From Fonsecaea monophora (Eukaryota > Ascomycota > Eurotiomycetes > Chaetothyriales > Herpotrichiellaceae), in the NCBI RefSeq assembly GCF_001642475.1, contig NW_019174058.1, positions 1-64,000 on the forward strand: a DNA stretch of 64,000 bases. The letters are read 5' to 3'. This document shows, one piece after another, positions 54,434-64,000 of the stretch (within the stretch, counting starts at the first letter, position 1; the number at the start of each line of letters is the position of its first letter). Under the pieces are notes generated by a model. It saw only the letters and a program-made list of their open reading frames with translations. It did not search any database and was not told the origin of the DNA. The position numbers and the translations under genes are program-made.

Positions 54434-55747
54434 TTTGGTTGTGGAAGATTGCTTCGGGTTGATCGCGGTTGCGGGATTGCTGGCAGTCTGCGTATCGCGT
54501 TGTTTAGCCATGGTACCGATAGAGTGAGAGTTCAACGAGAAAGAGGATCGAGTGGTAGAAAAACCAAGGATTTTGGGGAAGCGCGCAATAACAAGCGCCG
54601 AACGACAATCGCGTAGAGAACGCGAATAACACACTCAAGGTGAGAGGGAAACAGAGGCGGGTGGTGTAGGTGCAAGCTGGGAGGACCGAGCGCAGGCGAT
54701 TTGGGATTGTTTTGGAAGAGTGCATTCGCGTCCCAAACGCGTGTTTTGAGAGCAACAATGGGCGATTGGAATGCGCTTGGACTCACCGACGCAAGGAAAA
54801 CGCGTCAATGAAGTGGGTAGATAGCTGGGGAGTGGTTGGTGGTGGTGGTCAAGACCTGTAGGGCGCTGGGTGCTGGAGACGGCGGCGACGAGGTCGCAAA
54901 AGGGAGCAAACAGTGCAACAGGATGATGAGAAGAGCATTTTGCATCGCAATTTTGCGCGCGAGCTATGGAAGAAGAGTATGGGTGGTGTGGAGGGTGAGG
55001 GTGAAAAATAGTCAAGAGAAGAAAGTGAGTACTTACAGTGTATGAGGGTGATTTGGTGGTAGTAGTAACGCAGTTGGCAGCGGCGCTCACAGTGTATGCA
55101 CACACAGTACAGTGTATGAGGGAGAGTGGTAGTAGGAGGAAAAATGTATGGGAGAAGGGTTGGGAGGTGGGAGGGTAGGGTAGGGTGGGAGGCTGAGGGC
55201 TGATGGGCAGAGAGGGCTGGGCTGACCTACTACGACTGGGTAGTAGTACGTACTGAGAGGGGAGTAGTGAGCCGAGTGGTGGTAGTAGTGAGTGAGCGGA
55301 TAAGACAAGAGCGAGTGAGGGCGAGAGCAAGGAGAGAGAAGGCGGGCAGGGCCAGACTCCCCGAACTCTTCCCTCTCCTTCTCCTCCTCCTTACCTCCTT
55401 GGGCCCTGGATGGTTGCTGGGCCCCCCCCCCTTTGGCCCTTTGGAGAGTTGATCCTGGACTGCCGCTGCCCTGCTTTGCACCACTTGCACCACTTACAAA
55501 CCACTTTGGTGACTTTGCACCACTGCACCACGCAATCATCAACCACTACTGAAGTTGCTATGATTGAAGCTAATACCATTGACTCCGTAACCCGCCAAAC
55601 CCCGTTCAACCAAAAGCTGCTCCTCGTACAATCATTGCCATGTTTTGATCTTACCCAGTTCACTCCTCCTTTTCCATCCACTCACATCTCTCCAAACTCC
55701 CTCCTTCCCCCTCTTCAACTCCTCATGGCTCGGTGGTTTACCAGCTG

Positions 55748-55768
55748 AATCAATCAATCAATCAATCA
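55748..55768. repeat. AATC microsatellite
   Basis: About five tandem AATC units (GAATCAATCAATCAATCAATC) in the upstream region of the Nhp6 gene. Confidence 0.8.
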
Positions 55769-57156
55769 ACCTATTGATCTCATCACTCTACCTACTACCC
55801 ACGGCTTCGCTCACTCCCCCCTCTCTCTTGCGCAGATTCCTCTACCTCTCCACTCTCTTCTCCTATCTTTTTCGTCTCCTTGTTGCTCAGCACCACCTAC
55901 TACAGCTCATGTACCTGCGCCCTTTTTCTTCAGGCCCGCAATAACGCCTGCCCACCTCCCTACCTTGAGGGAACCCACTTTCTTTGATCCTCAATTGCAG
56001 CCACTGGACAATCATTGACGATAGTGATGGCGCCATGCTGCAACAATCCTTTCTCCCGGAGCGATTTGCACCATATTTGCTTGTTATATCTTTGCCGTGC
56101 GCAGCAATCAATCAGACTAGGCCAAAGCTCAGATCATAACAACATCCACTTTCGGACAGCAACTCTTGCCGCTTGGGATACATCAGGTGTTTTGCTCGTG
56201 GAACTCATCTCCCCTTCCTTCTGCTCACTTGCCGCCAATATCTTGGTATCCCAGCCCCCTTGTTACTGCTTCATTATTATTCCCCAGCAGATGGGTTTCA
56301 ATTCCGTCTCGTACCCACCACCACCACACCAAACTCAAGCCGTGGTTGCATTTCTGGACATAAACTTTCTGGCTTTCCCATGGTGTAATTGAAGGTCACC
56401 AAGGATGGGAAATGAAGGTTACCGAGTAGACAGACTCTGGATGTTTGCTGTATCCGAGGATGCAGCGGCAGGGAGAGTCTTCCTACCCGTACTTGTGGTG
56501 CTTGTACCTATCGAGGCTACGGACCTTGCTGCAAAGGTATCTTGGCACACCAGCACCTCTCAAGCATTTATTTAGGTAGGTTTTAGGTGTTTCTGGTGCG
56601 CGCATTTTATTTCCAACGTGACGCTACAGCATTCTTCACGCCACGGTCCACGGTCCACATACGGATTGACGGACCTTGCACTCTTCCCGCTACCACTACC
56701 GCGGAGTTTAATGCCCAGCACCCTACGAGAGGGCAAGGCCCCCCAACCCAACACAGCACAGCACAGGAAAATAAACTCGTGAAGAAAAAGCTACTTGCCT
56801 TTGCACTCGCTGCCTGCTCGCTCGGTACCTGGTCACTTGGACCTTGGACCTTGGTATCACTTGTCCCGTCTGCCTGCCTGTACCGAGTACATACATACAT
56901 ACCTCGATACCAAGTAGCTATAGGTACGAGTTTAAAGAAAACCTTGTTTCCAGTCCGGTCCACAGGTACCTCCTTGTCCTCTCACGAAATTACCCAGACA
57001 CGAGACATGCCAGGGCTGCAAATTATTGTCTTGTTGACGAAAAAGCATACCTCGTACATGCATGCATGGTGGATGGCAGGTGGAGGGATGGATGGAGGGA
57101 TGGCTCGCCCGCCCGCCTGCCTTCCCTGCCCGCCTGTGGCCCGGGCCACAAAATCT

Positions 57157-57300
57157 TGACGTCACGTGTGATGCTCGATGTGCGATGTGCGATGTGCGAG
57201 ACGGGTAGAACGAATAACCGGCGACCTCTGCCTCGTCTGTCCTGCAGGATCATGAGCACGCACGAGCTGCGTCAGTGATATGGTCACGTGTAATCACGTG
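57157..57300. promoter_or_regulatory. Cluster of CACGTG/TGACGTCA sites
   Basis: TGACGTCA at 57157-57164 overlaps CACGTG at 57163-57168; two further CACGTG sites at 57285-57290 and 57295-57300 are separated by four bases and sit in TCACGTG contexts, as in Cbf1 (CDEI) sites. They lie about 340-480 bases downstream of the Atg11 stop, on the Nhp6-facing side. Whether any gene is controlled by them is unknown. Confidence 0.5.
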
Positions 57301-57638
57301 ATGCATTTCGGCTGCGCAACACACAGACCACCAAGTACGAGGTATAAACAAGGATGTTCTATTAGTGAAGGCATGCAACTGTCTCAATTCGGTGGAGGAA
57401 GAGCCTCTAAATGAATGACAACGGACAAGCCACGTCCCCAACTGCCATGTTCAAAATAGAGCTTTTGATTTTGCTTCCAATACGCGTCAATCTCTCCCGT
57501 GGTCACGGCTACGACTGTCAAAATGCTACAGAACCACGACAACCATTCCCCTAAAGTTACCGCTTGCATCAGGCCCCCTCGCGATACATTCTACATAGTT
57601 TTCTTGTCACAGCCATTGCTATAGACGAGTCTCCATAA

Positions 57639-60600
57639 CTATGACCGAAACTCCATGCTGAACAATTTGTCCCAAGGTCTCTCCCTCGGCTTCGCCGGAG
57701 GTGACGGAGTCGAAGCAGTCTCAGCTCCTGCAACACCTGCAGGATTCCTCGCTGGACTTGCTGTTGGCGTCGTTACGTTCTGGTTCCTCGCTTTATAGGG
57801 GGATTGTGATGTACTTCTCGGACTCGGGGCTGAATACGTCGGTCTCTTGTTCAGTCGTTGCGCAGTCAGAGGCGGTTCATTCTGCATCGCTCTGAGGGCA
57901 GCGTAGCCAGCTGCAAGGCCTTGAGGATGTCTTGCTATCGCGGCCGGGCCCGCAAGCTCAGACCCAGGAGGGTGGTCACCACTCTGTTTTTCTCATCAGT
58001 TGCTGCAATTTTTCCTCTGGCTTATGGGCCGAGAAGAAGATCTCGCCTCACCACTTCAAAAACCTGTGCATCCTCCCGATCCGTCTGACTCGCTTCAGTG
58101 GGACGGCGCACGATGCTGGGGACACTCGCATTCCCCGCCTGACCCTGGCCCGGGCCTTGGTCTTGACTCGAGCCTGCCAAATTGCGGCCCTCAGGCTCGT
58201 CAGTCTCGTTTTCTGCGTCTGCATCCGCGTGGGCGTCATCGTCCGGGATGGGCACAGTTCTGGCGCTTGCATCGTGTGGAGGCGCCCGCCTTTGCTCAAC
58301 GTCCGTGTCGCTTGAAATGGGCGCCAATGGTGTAAGCTTCGATGAAGGCATCCCGTCCTTAGCGGTGCTCCGGTCCTGAAGCTTGCCCTTGAGATCCACA
58401 CTCTTTTTACTCCCCGAGCTCGACCGCCGACTGTCCAGGCTCTTGGTCAGCGTCTTGGTGACCATCGTCGTCGTGGCGCTGCCGCCGCCACCCATGCCCA
58501 TGCTTGACTTGTGCTCCTTCCTGCCCAGCCCCATATGTCCTTTAACCTCGACATTGCTCGCTGTCACGGTTGACTTTCCCACCGAAGGTGTGCCAGGCGC
58601 GCCCAATTTCTCTTCTTGGGCATCAATCATATACCACCGCAGCCCGTCTGACAACTCGAAGGGATTCTCATCGTCAACACTCCGGGTCGACCCACCATCA
58701 TCCACGATCGAGCTCGCTATACCCACGGTTGAAGACGAGGTGTTACCACGCATGCTCCTACTCAAATCCACCACTCTCTCTTCTATCTTCGTGATTCGTG
58801 CAAGCAGCCAGTCTCTCGATTGTAATTTATGTGCATCCTGCTCTCTCAAGAAGTAATGTGGTGCCCCAACGTTGAATGCCGCCCAGGGTCTTGTTGCTTG
58901 ATTCCTCGTCGGTAAAAACAAGGCCAAGTCTCCCTCCTTGAAGCTCCTGTATGCGATTTTATCGTGCGCCTCGGCCTGAGACCGGTGATTTCGTTCTCGG
59001 TAGGCACGAGAATCCTTCTGATATTTCTTCGCCAGCGTTTCGACGTCCTTGTAGCGCTTTGTGATCAGGTCGATCGTGCTGTCCATGTCCAATCTCGACA
59101 GGGCGGAGAGGAAGCCAGAGTATTTTGTCGATTCAGAGGTGAGGTCATTGTCGGACGTCCAATACAGGGTGTCCAGGTCCGACGGGTCGGAGTAGTGTTG
59201 TGCTGGCGTGGAACCGGAAATGGTTCGCTTCATAGCAGTGCCTGGCCCTGACCCTTCGTTGCCACTGAGCACGGCGCTGGCATTAACTTTACTTGCGCGC
59301 TGAATTACCAGCGTGTCTTCCTGTCGGGAAACATAGTAGCCAAATTGCTCGAGCATGCGAATGATTCGATCGTGGTGGTGGAATAATCTCTCGGAAAGTT
59401 GTTTCGCCCTTTCACCCCTCTTGTCAAAGTGTCTGCGCAGTTTCTCTTGTTTCTCTGCCGCGTTGGCTGCTTCCCGACTGAGATCTTCAATCTCATGTTT
59501 CAAGCGTTGAATGACACCTTCATCCTCGGCTTTCCGGTCCATCAATTCCGCGACTTTCATCTCTTCAGATTTCAGCTGCTGCCGGAGGGTATCAGAACCA
59601 GTCTCCCCAGCGGCAAACTTCTCGCGCAAAGAATCCATCTCCGCGCGTTCGCCCGCAAGTTCAGTCTTCAGCACAGAGATCTTGCTACGTTCTTGTTCGA
59701 TGTCTTCCCTTAACTCATTCGCACGCTGTTCCATGGTGGACAGTTTCTCTGTGAGGGTTTTGACCTCACTTTCTGCACTGGCCAATTTCTCCTCAAGCGA
59801 TTTGTTCTCTGCGGTAGCAAGCTGGAGAGAATCGTCGAGACCTCGAGCATGGATTGCGGCACCTTCGGACAGAATTTCCAGAGCATTGACGAGACGGTGA
59901 AGATCATCTGGAGGAGAACCTGCCGGTGATAGGTTCGAATGTGCGCCCTGCAGGATCGAGATGTATTCCTGTTGTTGATCTTCCATCGAGCGAAGTTGAT
60001 TCGCTAGAGTCATACTCTGGGATTGGGCGGATGCTCGTTCTTCCTTGAGTTGGTGAAGTTGACGATCGAGCGTTGCAGCTCGCTCTCGGTGCGCAGCCGC
60101 CTCCTTTCGTGCAGACTCGACTCTGCGATCTGCCAGCGCAAGATCCTCCGCAGAGGTTTTCTTGAGCTGTTCCAACTCGTTCCGCAAGTTAATCATAGTT
60201 TGATCCTGTTCGGAGCGCAAATGATCTCTCGAGTCATTGAGACGATCAAGCTCCTCCTCAGCCTCTTCCAGTTTAACTTTGAGACGGTGTACTTCGTCAT
60301 CCAGCAATTGTCGCTCCTCCTCGAATTCTTGTTTCTGCGCTTCGAAATTAGCCATTAGGTCTCGCTTCACCAATTCCGCTTCCTGCATCTTGTCTCTGCT
60401 CTCAGTACTTGAACGCCGTTCTGCGTGAGCCTCTTCCTGTAACTTTTGGATCTGACCTTCTAACGCAACGATCTTCTGCACTAAAGACTTCTCGTCCTGA
60501 TTATTGGAGAGTCTTCTGAGCGAAACTGATGACCTCCGAGACAGGTCGCTGTGTCTTTGTAGCGCACTTGGAGAAGGCGTCTGTTGTCGCTCAAAGTCCG

Positions 60601-62332
60601 CAGCGCTGCCAGGTTGGAAAATTCCACTAGCAGGCCGACTGAGCTGGCTTTGACGATGGAGGAGATCTTCCAACTTCCGCACACGGCTATCTGATGCGCG
60701 AAGCTTTTCTTCGAGTCTTGCTTTCTCCTCCTGGAGACCTCTCACTTCATCTCCGCTGCGGAGAGCAGCACTTTGGCTAAGGTCATGAATACTCCCATTT
60801 TTGAAAGGCTTCGTTTTCTGCTTCCGGACAGGAGCATCCAAATCTTTCATTCGTTGCATGACTGATTGTACTGCGTCGTTGATACCAAGAGCTCTCAGAT
60901 CGTCAACCCAAGCGAATATTTCGTCCCTGCTTACAAACGGCCAGGAATTTCGAGGTGCTGTTGCTTTCAGATCGATCAGTGCATCTTTGGCATTCATATC
61001 CTCATTTAGAAAGTCGCTGTGGGAAGCGGTCCATTTCTTTCGCCGTCTTTGCTCCTCCTCAGTCTGTAGAGAGAGATCTTCATGCAGAACGTCGACCTCT
61101 GCCCTCATCCGCTCAGTCCACTCGGATCTACGAGTTGCTTCCACAAGTGTAGCGCCATAGACAAGCGGTAATTGGAAAACCCGGTTGAGAGCAGCAAAGT
61201 TGTCGTTGTCGTGGAAGTCCAGGTTGGTGATTTCGGATTGGAGTTCTGCAAGGCGAGATTGAATACCCGAGATAGTCTGAAGTGTGGAATACCAGTCATT
61301 AGACGCAGTGTTTCGTGTTTCAGAGGCACTCAAGGAAGCCTGGATAATCTCTTCCACGACGCCGTGCATGGCAGGTAACAATTCACGAGTATGCACAGCA
61401 GCTTTCCTTGACGCTGCAACCACGGATTTCTGATTGTCTTGCATCTGTACGACGTCTTCATAGTCCGAACTGATCCGCTTCGCCAGTGTCTCAGCCTCAT
61501 CCAGCAAAGCATTGGTGTCGAAATCTGGCACTTGTGTTGAGCGGGCCTGAGCCTGACTTGTCTCCTGCTTCAATTTCTCCATGCCCGACTGCAGTTCGCG
61601 CAGCCTCCTCTCAAAATCTGCCGAGCTTTTTTCGACACTCTCCGCCGCAGCCTGCAGGCTATCTCGGTCCACCAGATCGAAAAGAGTCCCAACAGGTGCC
61701 GACGGGTCCTTGCCATCTGGCTCAGCCGGACGCCGCAACACCCTGACAACATCTTCGCGGACGGGAAGTTCTGCAAGTGTATCTACACTCGCTTGCCAAT
61801 CCTTGAGGATCTCTCGATGTTCTTGTATATATCCCTGAGCCCACTGGTTTGTCTCCTCGAACCTCTGCTGTAGCGTCGTAACATGGTTTCGCAGGTTGTC
61901 CAGAGCGACCTTCATGGACCGAGCGATGACGGATGCCTCCTCTGCACAAATTTCAATGTTCTCCACCCCTGTTCTGGCAATTTCAAATGTGTCCAGAGCC
62001 CAGGTGCGCCGAGAGTTGAACAACTCGTGCCATGCTTTGAGGCTGGTCTCGTCGGTGAGAAAGGAAGGGGGCTCGGAGAGTGGTTTGAGTTGGACATCAT
62101 CTCGAAAGGGAGGTTTGGAGTCTGGGGAGAGAAACTGCTTGTCATAGACGTAGACCTCCTGTTCGTTGTTGAGATTCTTGACAATCTTGCCTCGAGCCGT
62201 CATCAAGATCTGGCGTGAGGCCGGAATAGCAGTGTTGGCTTCGATCCATGACCGCAGGTTGTCGACGCGGGCCACGGGGTCGTTGAAGGTGAGAAGGCCG
62301 CCGGTATGAGAAATATAGACCTGTAGCGCCAT
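57639..62332 (-). CDS. atg11: Autophagy-related scaffold protein Atg11, 2 exons
   Basis: Large cytosolic scaffold of 1541 residues for selective autophagy; binds cargo receptors and Atg1 at the vacuole. Exons: 62332-58052 and 57983-57639, sum 4626 bases. Start at ATG 62332 (MALQVYISHTGGLLTF), the ubiquitin-like N-terminal strand. Seen: N-terminal domain about 1-95; helical region; strong coiled coils about 560-1060 (RLRELQSGMEKLKQET, EELDRLNDSRDHLRSEQD); and the conserved C-terminal claw region about 1090-1245 (DLALFLPTRNQATRPWAAFNVGAPHYFL, WLLARITKIEERVVDL, ENPFELSDGLRWYMID), where cargo receptors bind. The second exon replaces an early stop at 58022 and supplies a terminus with RPWDKLFSMEF, as in other fungal Atg11 proteins. 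Donor GTGAGG at 58051 and acceptor CAG at 57984 join in phase zero. Long Ser/Pro-rich disordered tail. Confidence 0.9.
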
Positions 62333-62820
62333 AGTCTCCCCCTTCACCACCACCTCTGCAACTTCTCTAGTTCCGGGCAGATCTATCTGGGGAAGAGAGA
62401 GTCGCAGATGGCATTGGGCGAAACCGTTAATCCACACCGCGTCAGTCAGGCAGCATGTCGTGTGAATGGATGGAATTCTTAGTCAGCGAATCCGTCCTCG
62501 GTTGATCTTTCCATCGAGTCTCGGAAGATTTGTCCCGATTCGGTTACTGTGGCTGAATGGACACAACGGACTACGCCTATATGCAATGACTTGACTTGGT
62601 AGTAATGTCATTGGGCGCATGTACTTGTTTGTTGCAAGAGAGACATGTAAGGATCTTCTATGGTATCTATATGTGCCAGACTGAGACTACTGTGTAGTCA
62701 GTCTCTTACCTTTGGTCCCGAGTCACACGACATCAAAAGGTCATCTGGGTGTCATCTGCAGGTCATCACGACGGATCCGAGTCAATCGACAATCAATAGG
62801 AACGCACATTCCCGCCCACG
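62333..62820. promoter_or_regulatory. Divergent promoter region Atg11 / DUF3445 gene
   Basis: 488 bases between divergent start codons. No coding sequence or strong motif was seen; a direct repeat AAAGGTCATCTGGGTGTCATCTGCAGGTCATC at 62735-62766 (three GTCATC copies) lies about 60-90 bases upstream of the DUF3445 gene start. Confidence 0.5.
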
Positions 62821-64000
62821 ATGAGCAGTTTCCAAAACATCGAGAAGCCGTCCTTCGTATGGCACTGGAGGAGCTGGGAGGATTTCAAAGCCGCCTCATT
62901 GTTCACGTTGAGCAATTATGCCAACATCATTCTCCTGGTTGTCTTCCTTGTCTTGGCTTTGAACCAAGTGAGAGTTAAGAATGTGAGTTGTGTCAGCCTT
63001 GCCACTCAGGACCTTCCCAGCTATTCGCTTCGCAGACATCGTTGACCTCTCCTCCAGAAAGCGGCAAAGAAGATCGGGTTTGAGAATCGTTATCTCAAAG
63101 CCCCAGAGTTCCCCCCAGTGGAAGAACAACCAGAGTTCGACTGGGAAACCACGGAACCTCTTCGTATCCGACCTTTCAAACCGAAATACCATTTGACCAT
63201 GGGTGAGTTCTCGTTCGATCCGCCACTGTTCCCTTCGTTAGCCTACTTGAACTCTCTTCTCGCATTCCCTACAAGAAGAGGCTGACTCTACACGAGCCGA
63301 ATCTGACGAGTCAGCACTTGAGAACCTCCCACCCTCGGAGTTACTAGTGATGGACAGGAACTACGCAGACCGGGTCGCCTACCGTCGTAAAATCATAGCC
63401 GAGCACGGTGAGCACGTCGTTGCTGTAAATGACGACTATCGCATTCGTCCCGCCGTGGTGGAACTCTACCAGTTTCTTTTTGGCACCTATCTGCCACTGC
63501 GCTTCCCCAGGATGTTCAAACTACACGAAACCGACTATGAGGAGGGCAAGACGTTTATGCTGGAAAACTTGGTGACGAAAGCACTGTTTCCCGCGAAACC
63601 GTCACCTCGCACATCGACCAAAATGCTTCTCGAGACTCTCGGACGAACCCTGGACGAAGACTTTCTCTTCCTGCTCCCCGAAGAAGGGGATCCGAGCATG
63701 GATAAGAAGGAGGCGGATAACGAAAGCAAAGAAGAAGACACGAAATATGTTCTCGAAGCCTACGTCTGTTGCTGTCCCAGCGGCTTCGACCCCCGCGAGA
63801 AACTTGGTAATCGACTCGCCAAGATCCACGACCCTGTGCCTGGCTACCCCCAAAAACTAGAAGCATCAATGGATCGATTCTTCTCCCGGCTCGAAGTGGG
63901 CAAATACGTCCGCCGGGTCAACTGGTCCGTCACCACGAACACGGAACTTTATGCGGCTGGGCGCGGCACCAACCACGCCCACGAGGGTGACGAGGTCGAG
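62821..64000 (+). CDS. DUF3445 / heme-dependent oxidative N-demethylase-like protein, 3' truncated by window
   Basis: Partial gene, runs past the window end. Exons: 62821-62982, 63058-63202, 63276-64000 (open). Seen: an N-terminal membrane helix (YANIILLVVFLVLALNQV, about residues 34-52), then a soluble domain with YRIRPAVVELYQFLFGTYLPLRFPRMF, LEAYVCCCPSGFDP and LEVGKYVRRVNWSV, which resemble the conserved blocks of the DUF3445 family (PF11927), some members of which are heme-dependent oxidative N-demethylases. Exon joins are in phase zero and one (63202/63276 gives ATGG then AA). The start at ATG 62821 is supported by the helix at the N-terminus. Enzyme activity is inferred from the family only. 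Confidence 0.75.

Larger units (their letters stand above)
54434..57638. other. 3.2-kb region without a supported gene; long leader of Nhp6 gene
   Basis: Likely Nhp6 promoter and 5' leader with possible leader intron (donor GTAAGTAC on the minus strand at 55036). Pyrimidine-rich on the minus strand across 54600-55560, so long open frames there (for example 231 codons at 54635-55330 minus) are low-complexity Ser/Pro/Leu and were not annotated. An AATC microsatellite lies at 55748-55768, and CACGTG sites at 57163-57300. Confidence 0.5.

Noticed and set aside
54635..55330. 231-codon minus-strand open frame
   Set aside because: Low-complexity Ser/Pro/Leu from a pyrimidine-rich leader region; no domain and likely part of the Nhp6 leader or promoter.
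58022..58051. Atg11 stop at 58022
   Set aside because: Lies inside an intron; splicing gives the family-typical C-terminus from the exon at 57639-57983.
1..64000. CRISPR arrays, insertion sequences, LTR or DNA transposons, rRNA or tRNA genes
   Set aside because: No regularly spaced repeats, transposase or reverse transcriptase motifs, terminal repeats, or cloverleaf-forming sequences were seen by eye; a computational scan would be needed to exclude short RNAs.

Overview
This window is nuclear DNA of a filamentous ascomycete (Pezizomycotina). The genes have short introns of about 50-90 bases with GTRNGT-type donors and CTAAC/CTGAC-like branch sites, and the intergenic spaces are short. The gene families are typical of filamentous fungi: an AusD-type methyltransferase, a fungal P450, an Arp10-like dynactin subunit, an Atg11 scaffold, a WSC-domain wall protein and a TRAF-unrelated Fungal_trans_2-like regulator. 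Base composition is moderate with no RIP-like AT islands, transposons or tRNA genes that I could see. A lineage in or near the Eurotiomycetes would fit, but I cannot place it more exactly.

Layout. At 0.7-5.7 kb there is an eight-exon MFS transporter (with a GC-AG first intron) and an FAD monooxygenase of the salicylate-hydroxylase type. At 6.0-7.7 kb is PRMT3, a housekeeping gene. At 8.9-18.6 kb lies an accessory stretch: an AusD-type methyltransferase, a small protein of possible EthD-like fold, a cytochrome P450 and a Fungal_trans_2-like regulator without a DNA-binding zinc cluster. This looks like a small tailoring-enzyme group with no backbone synthase in view. At 19.8-25.8 kb are a disordered hypothetical protein and a head-to-head pair: an amino acid/choline-type permease (-) and a trimethyllysine/gamma-butyrobetaine dioxygenase (+), which suggests carnitine metabolism.

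From 27 to 41.5 kb the window is mainly conserved cell-biology genes: a coiled-coil hypothetical protein, an Arp10-like protein, a single-pass membrane protein with a Cys-containing ectodomain, a GEN1/Yen1 nuclease, a tandem FolB-domain protein (convergent with the nuclease, 18 bases apart), an S6K/Psk1-like AGC kinase and an F-box-like protein. At 42.6-47.2 kb is the most striking gene, a reconstructed eight-exon reading frame of about 1366 residues combining a signal peptide, GH16 catalytic domain, PAN/apple-like domain, long Ser/Thr-rich linkers, a WSC domain and a GPI-type tail. It is followed by a DHA1-type MFS transporter, a nine-exon conserved fungal protein of unknown function, the HMG-box protein Nhp6, the autophagy scaffold Atg11 (with a second exon that supplies its C-terminus), and a DUF3445 (heme-dependent oxidative N-demethylase-like) gene that runs off the right edge.

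Gene models were assembled by hand from splice consensus, phase and family similarity. Every multi-exon model given here sums to a whole number of codons, except the last gene, which is cut by the window end.
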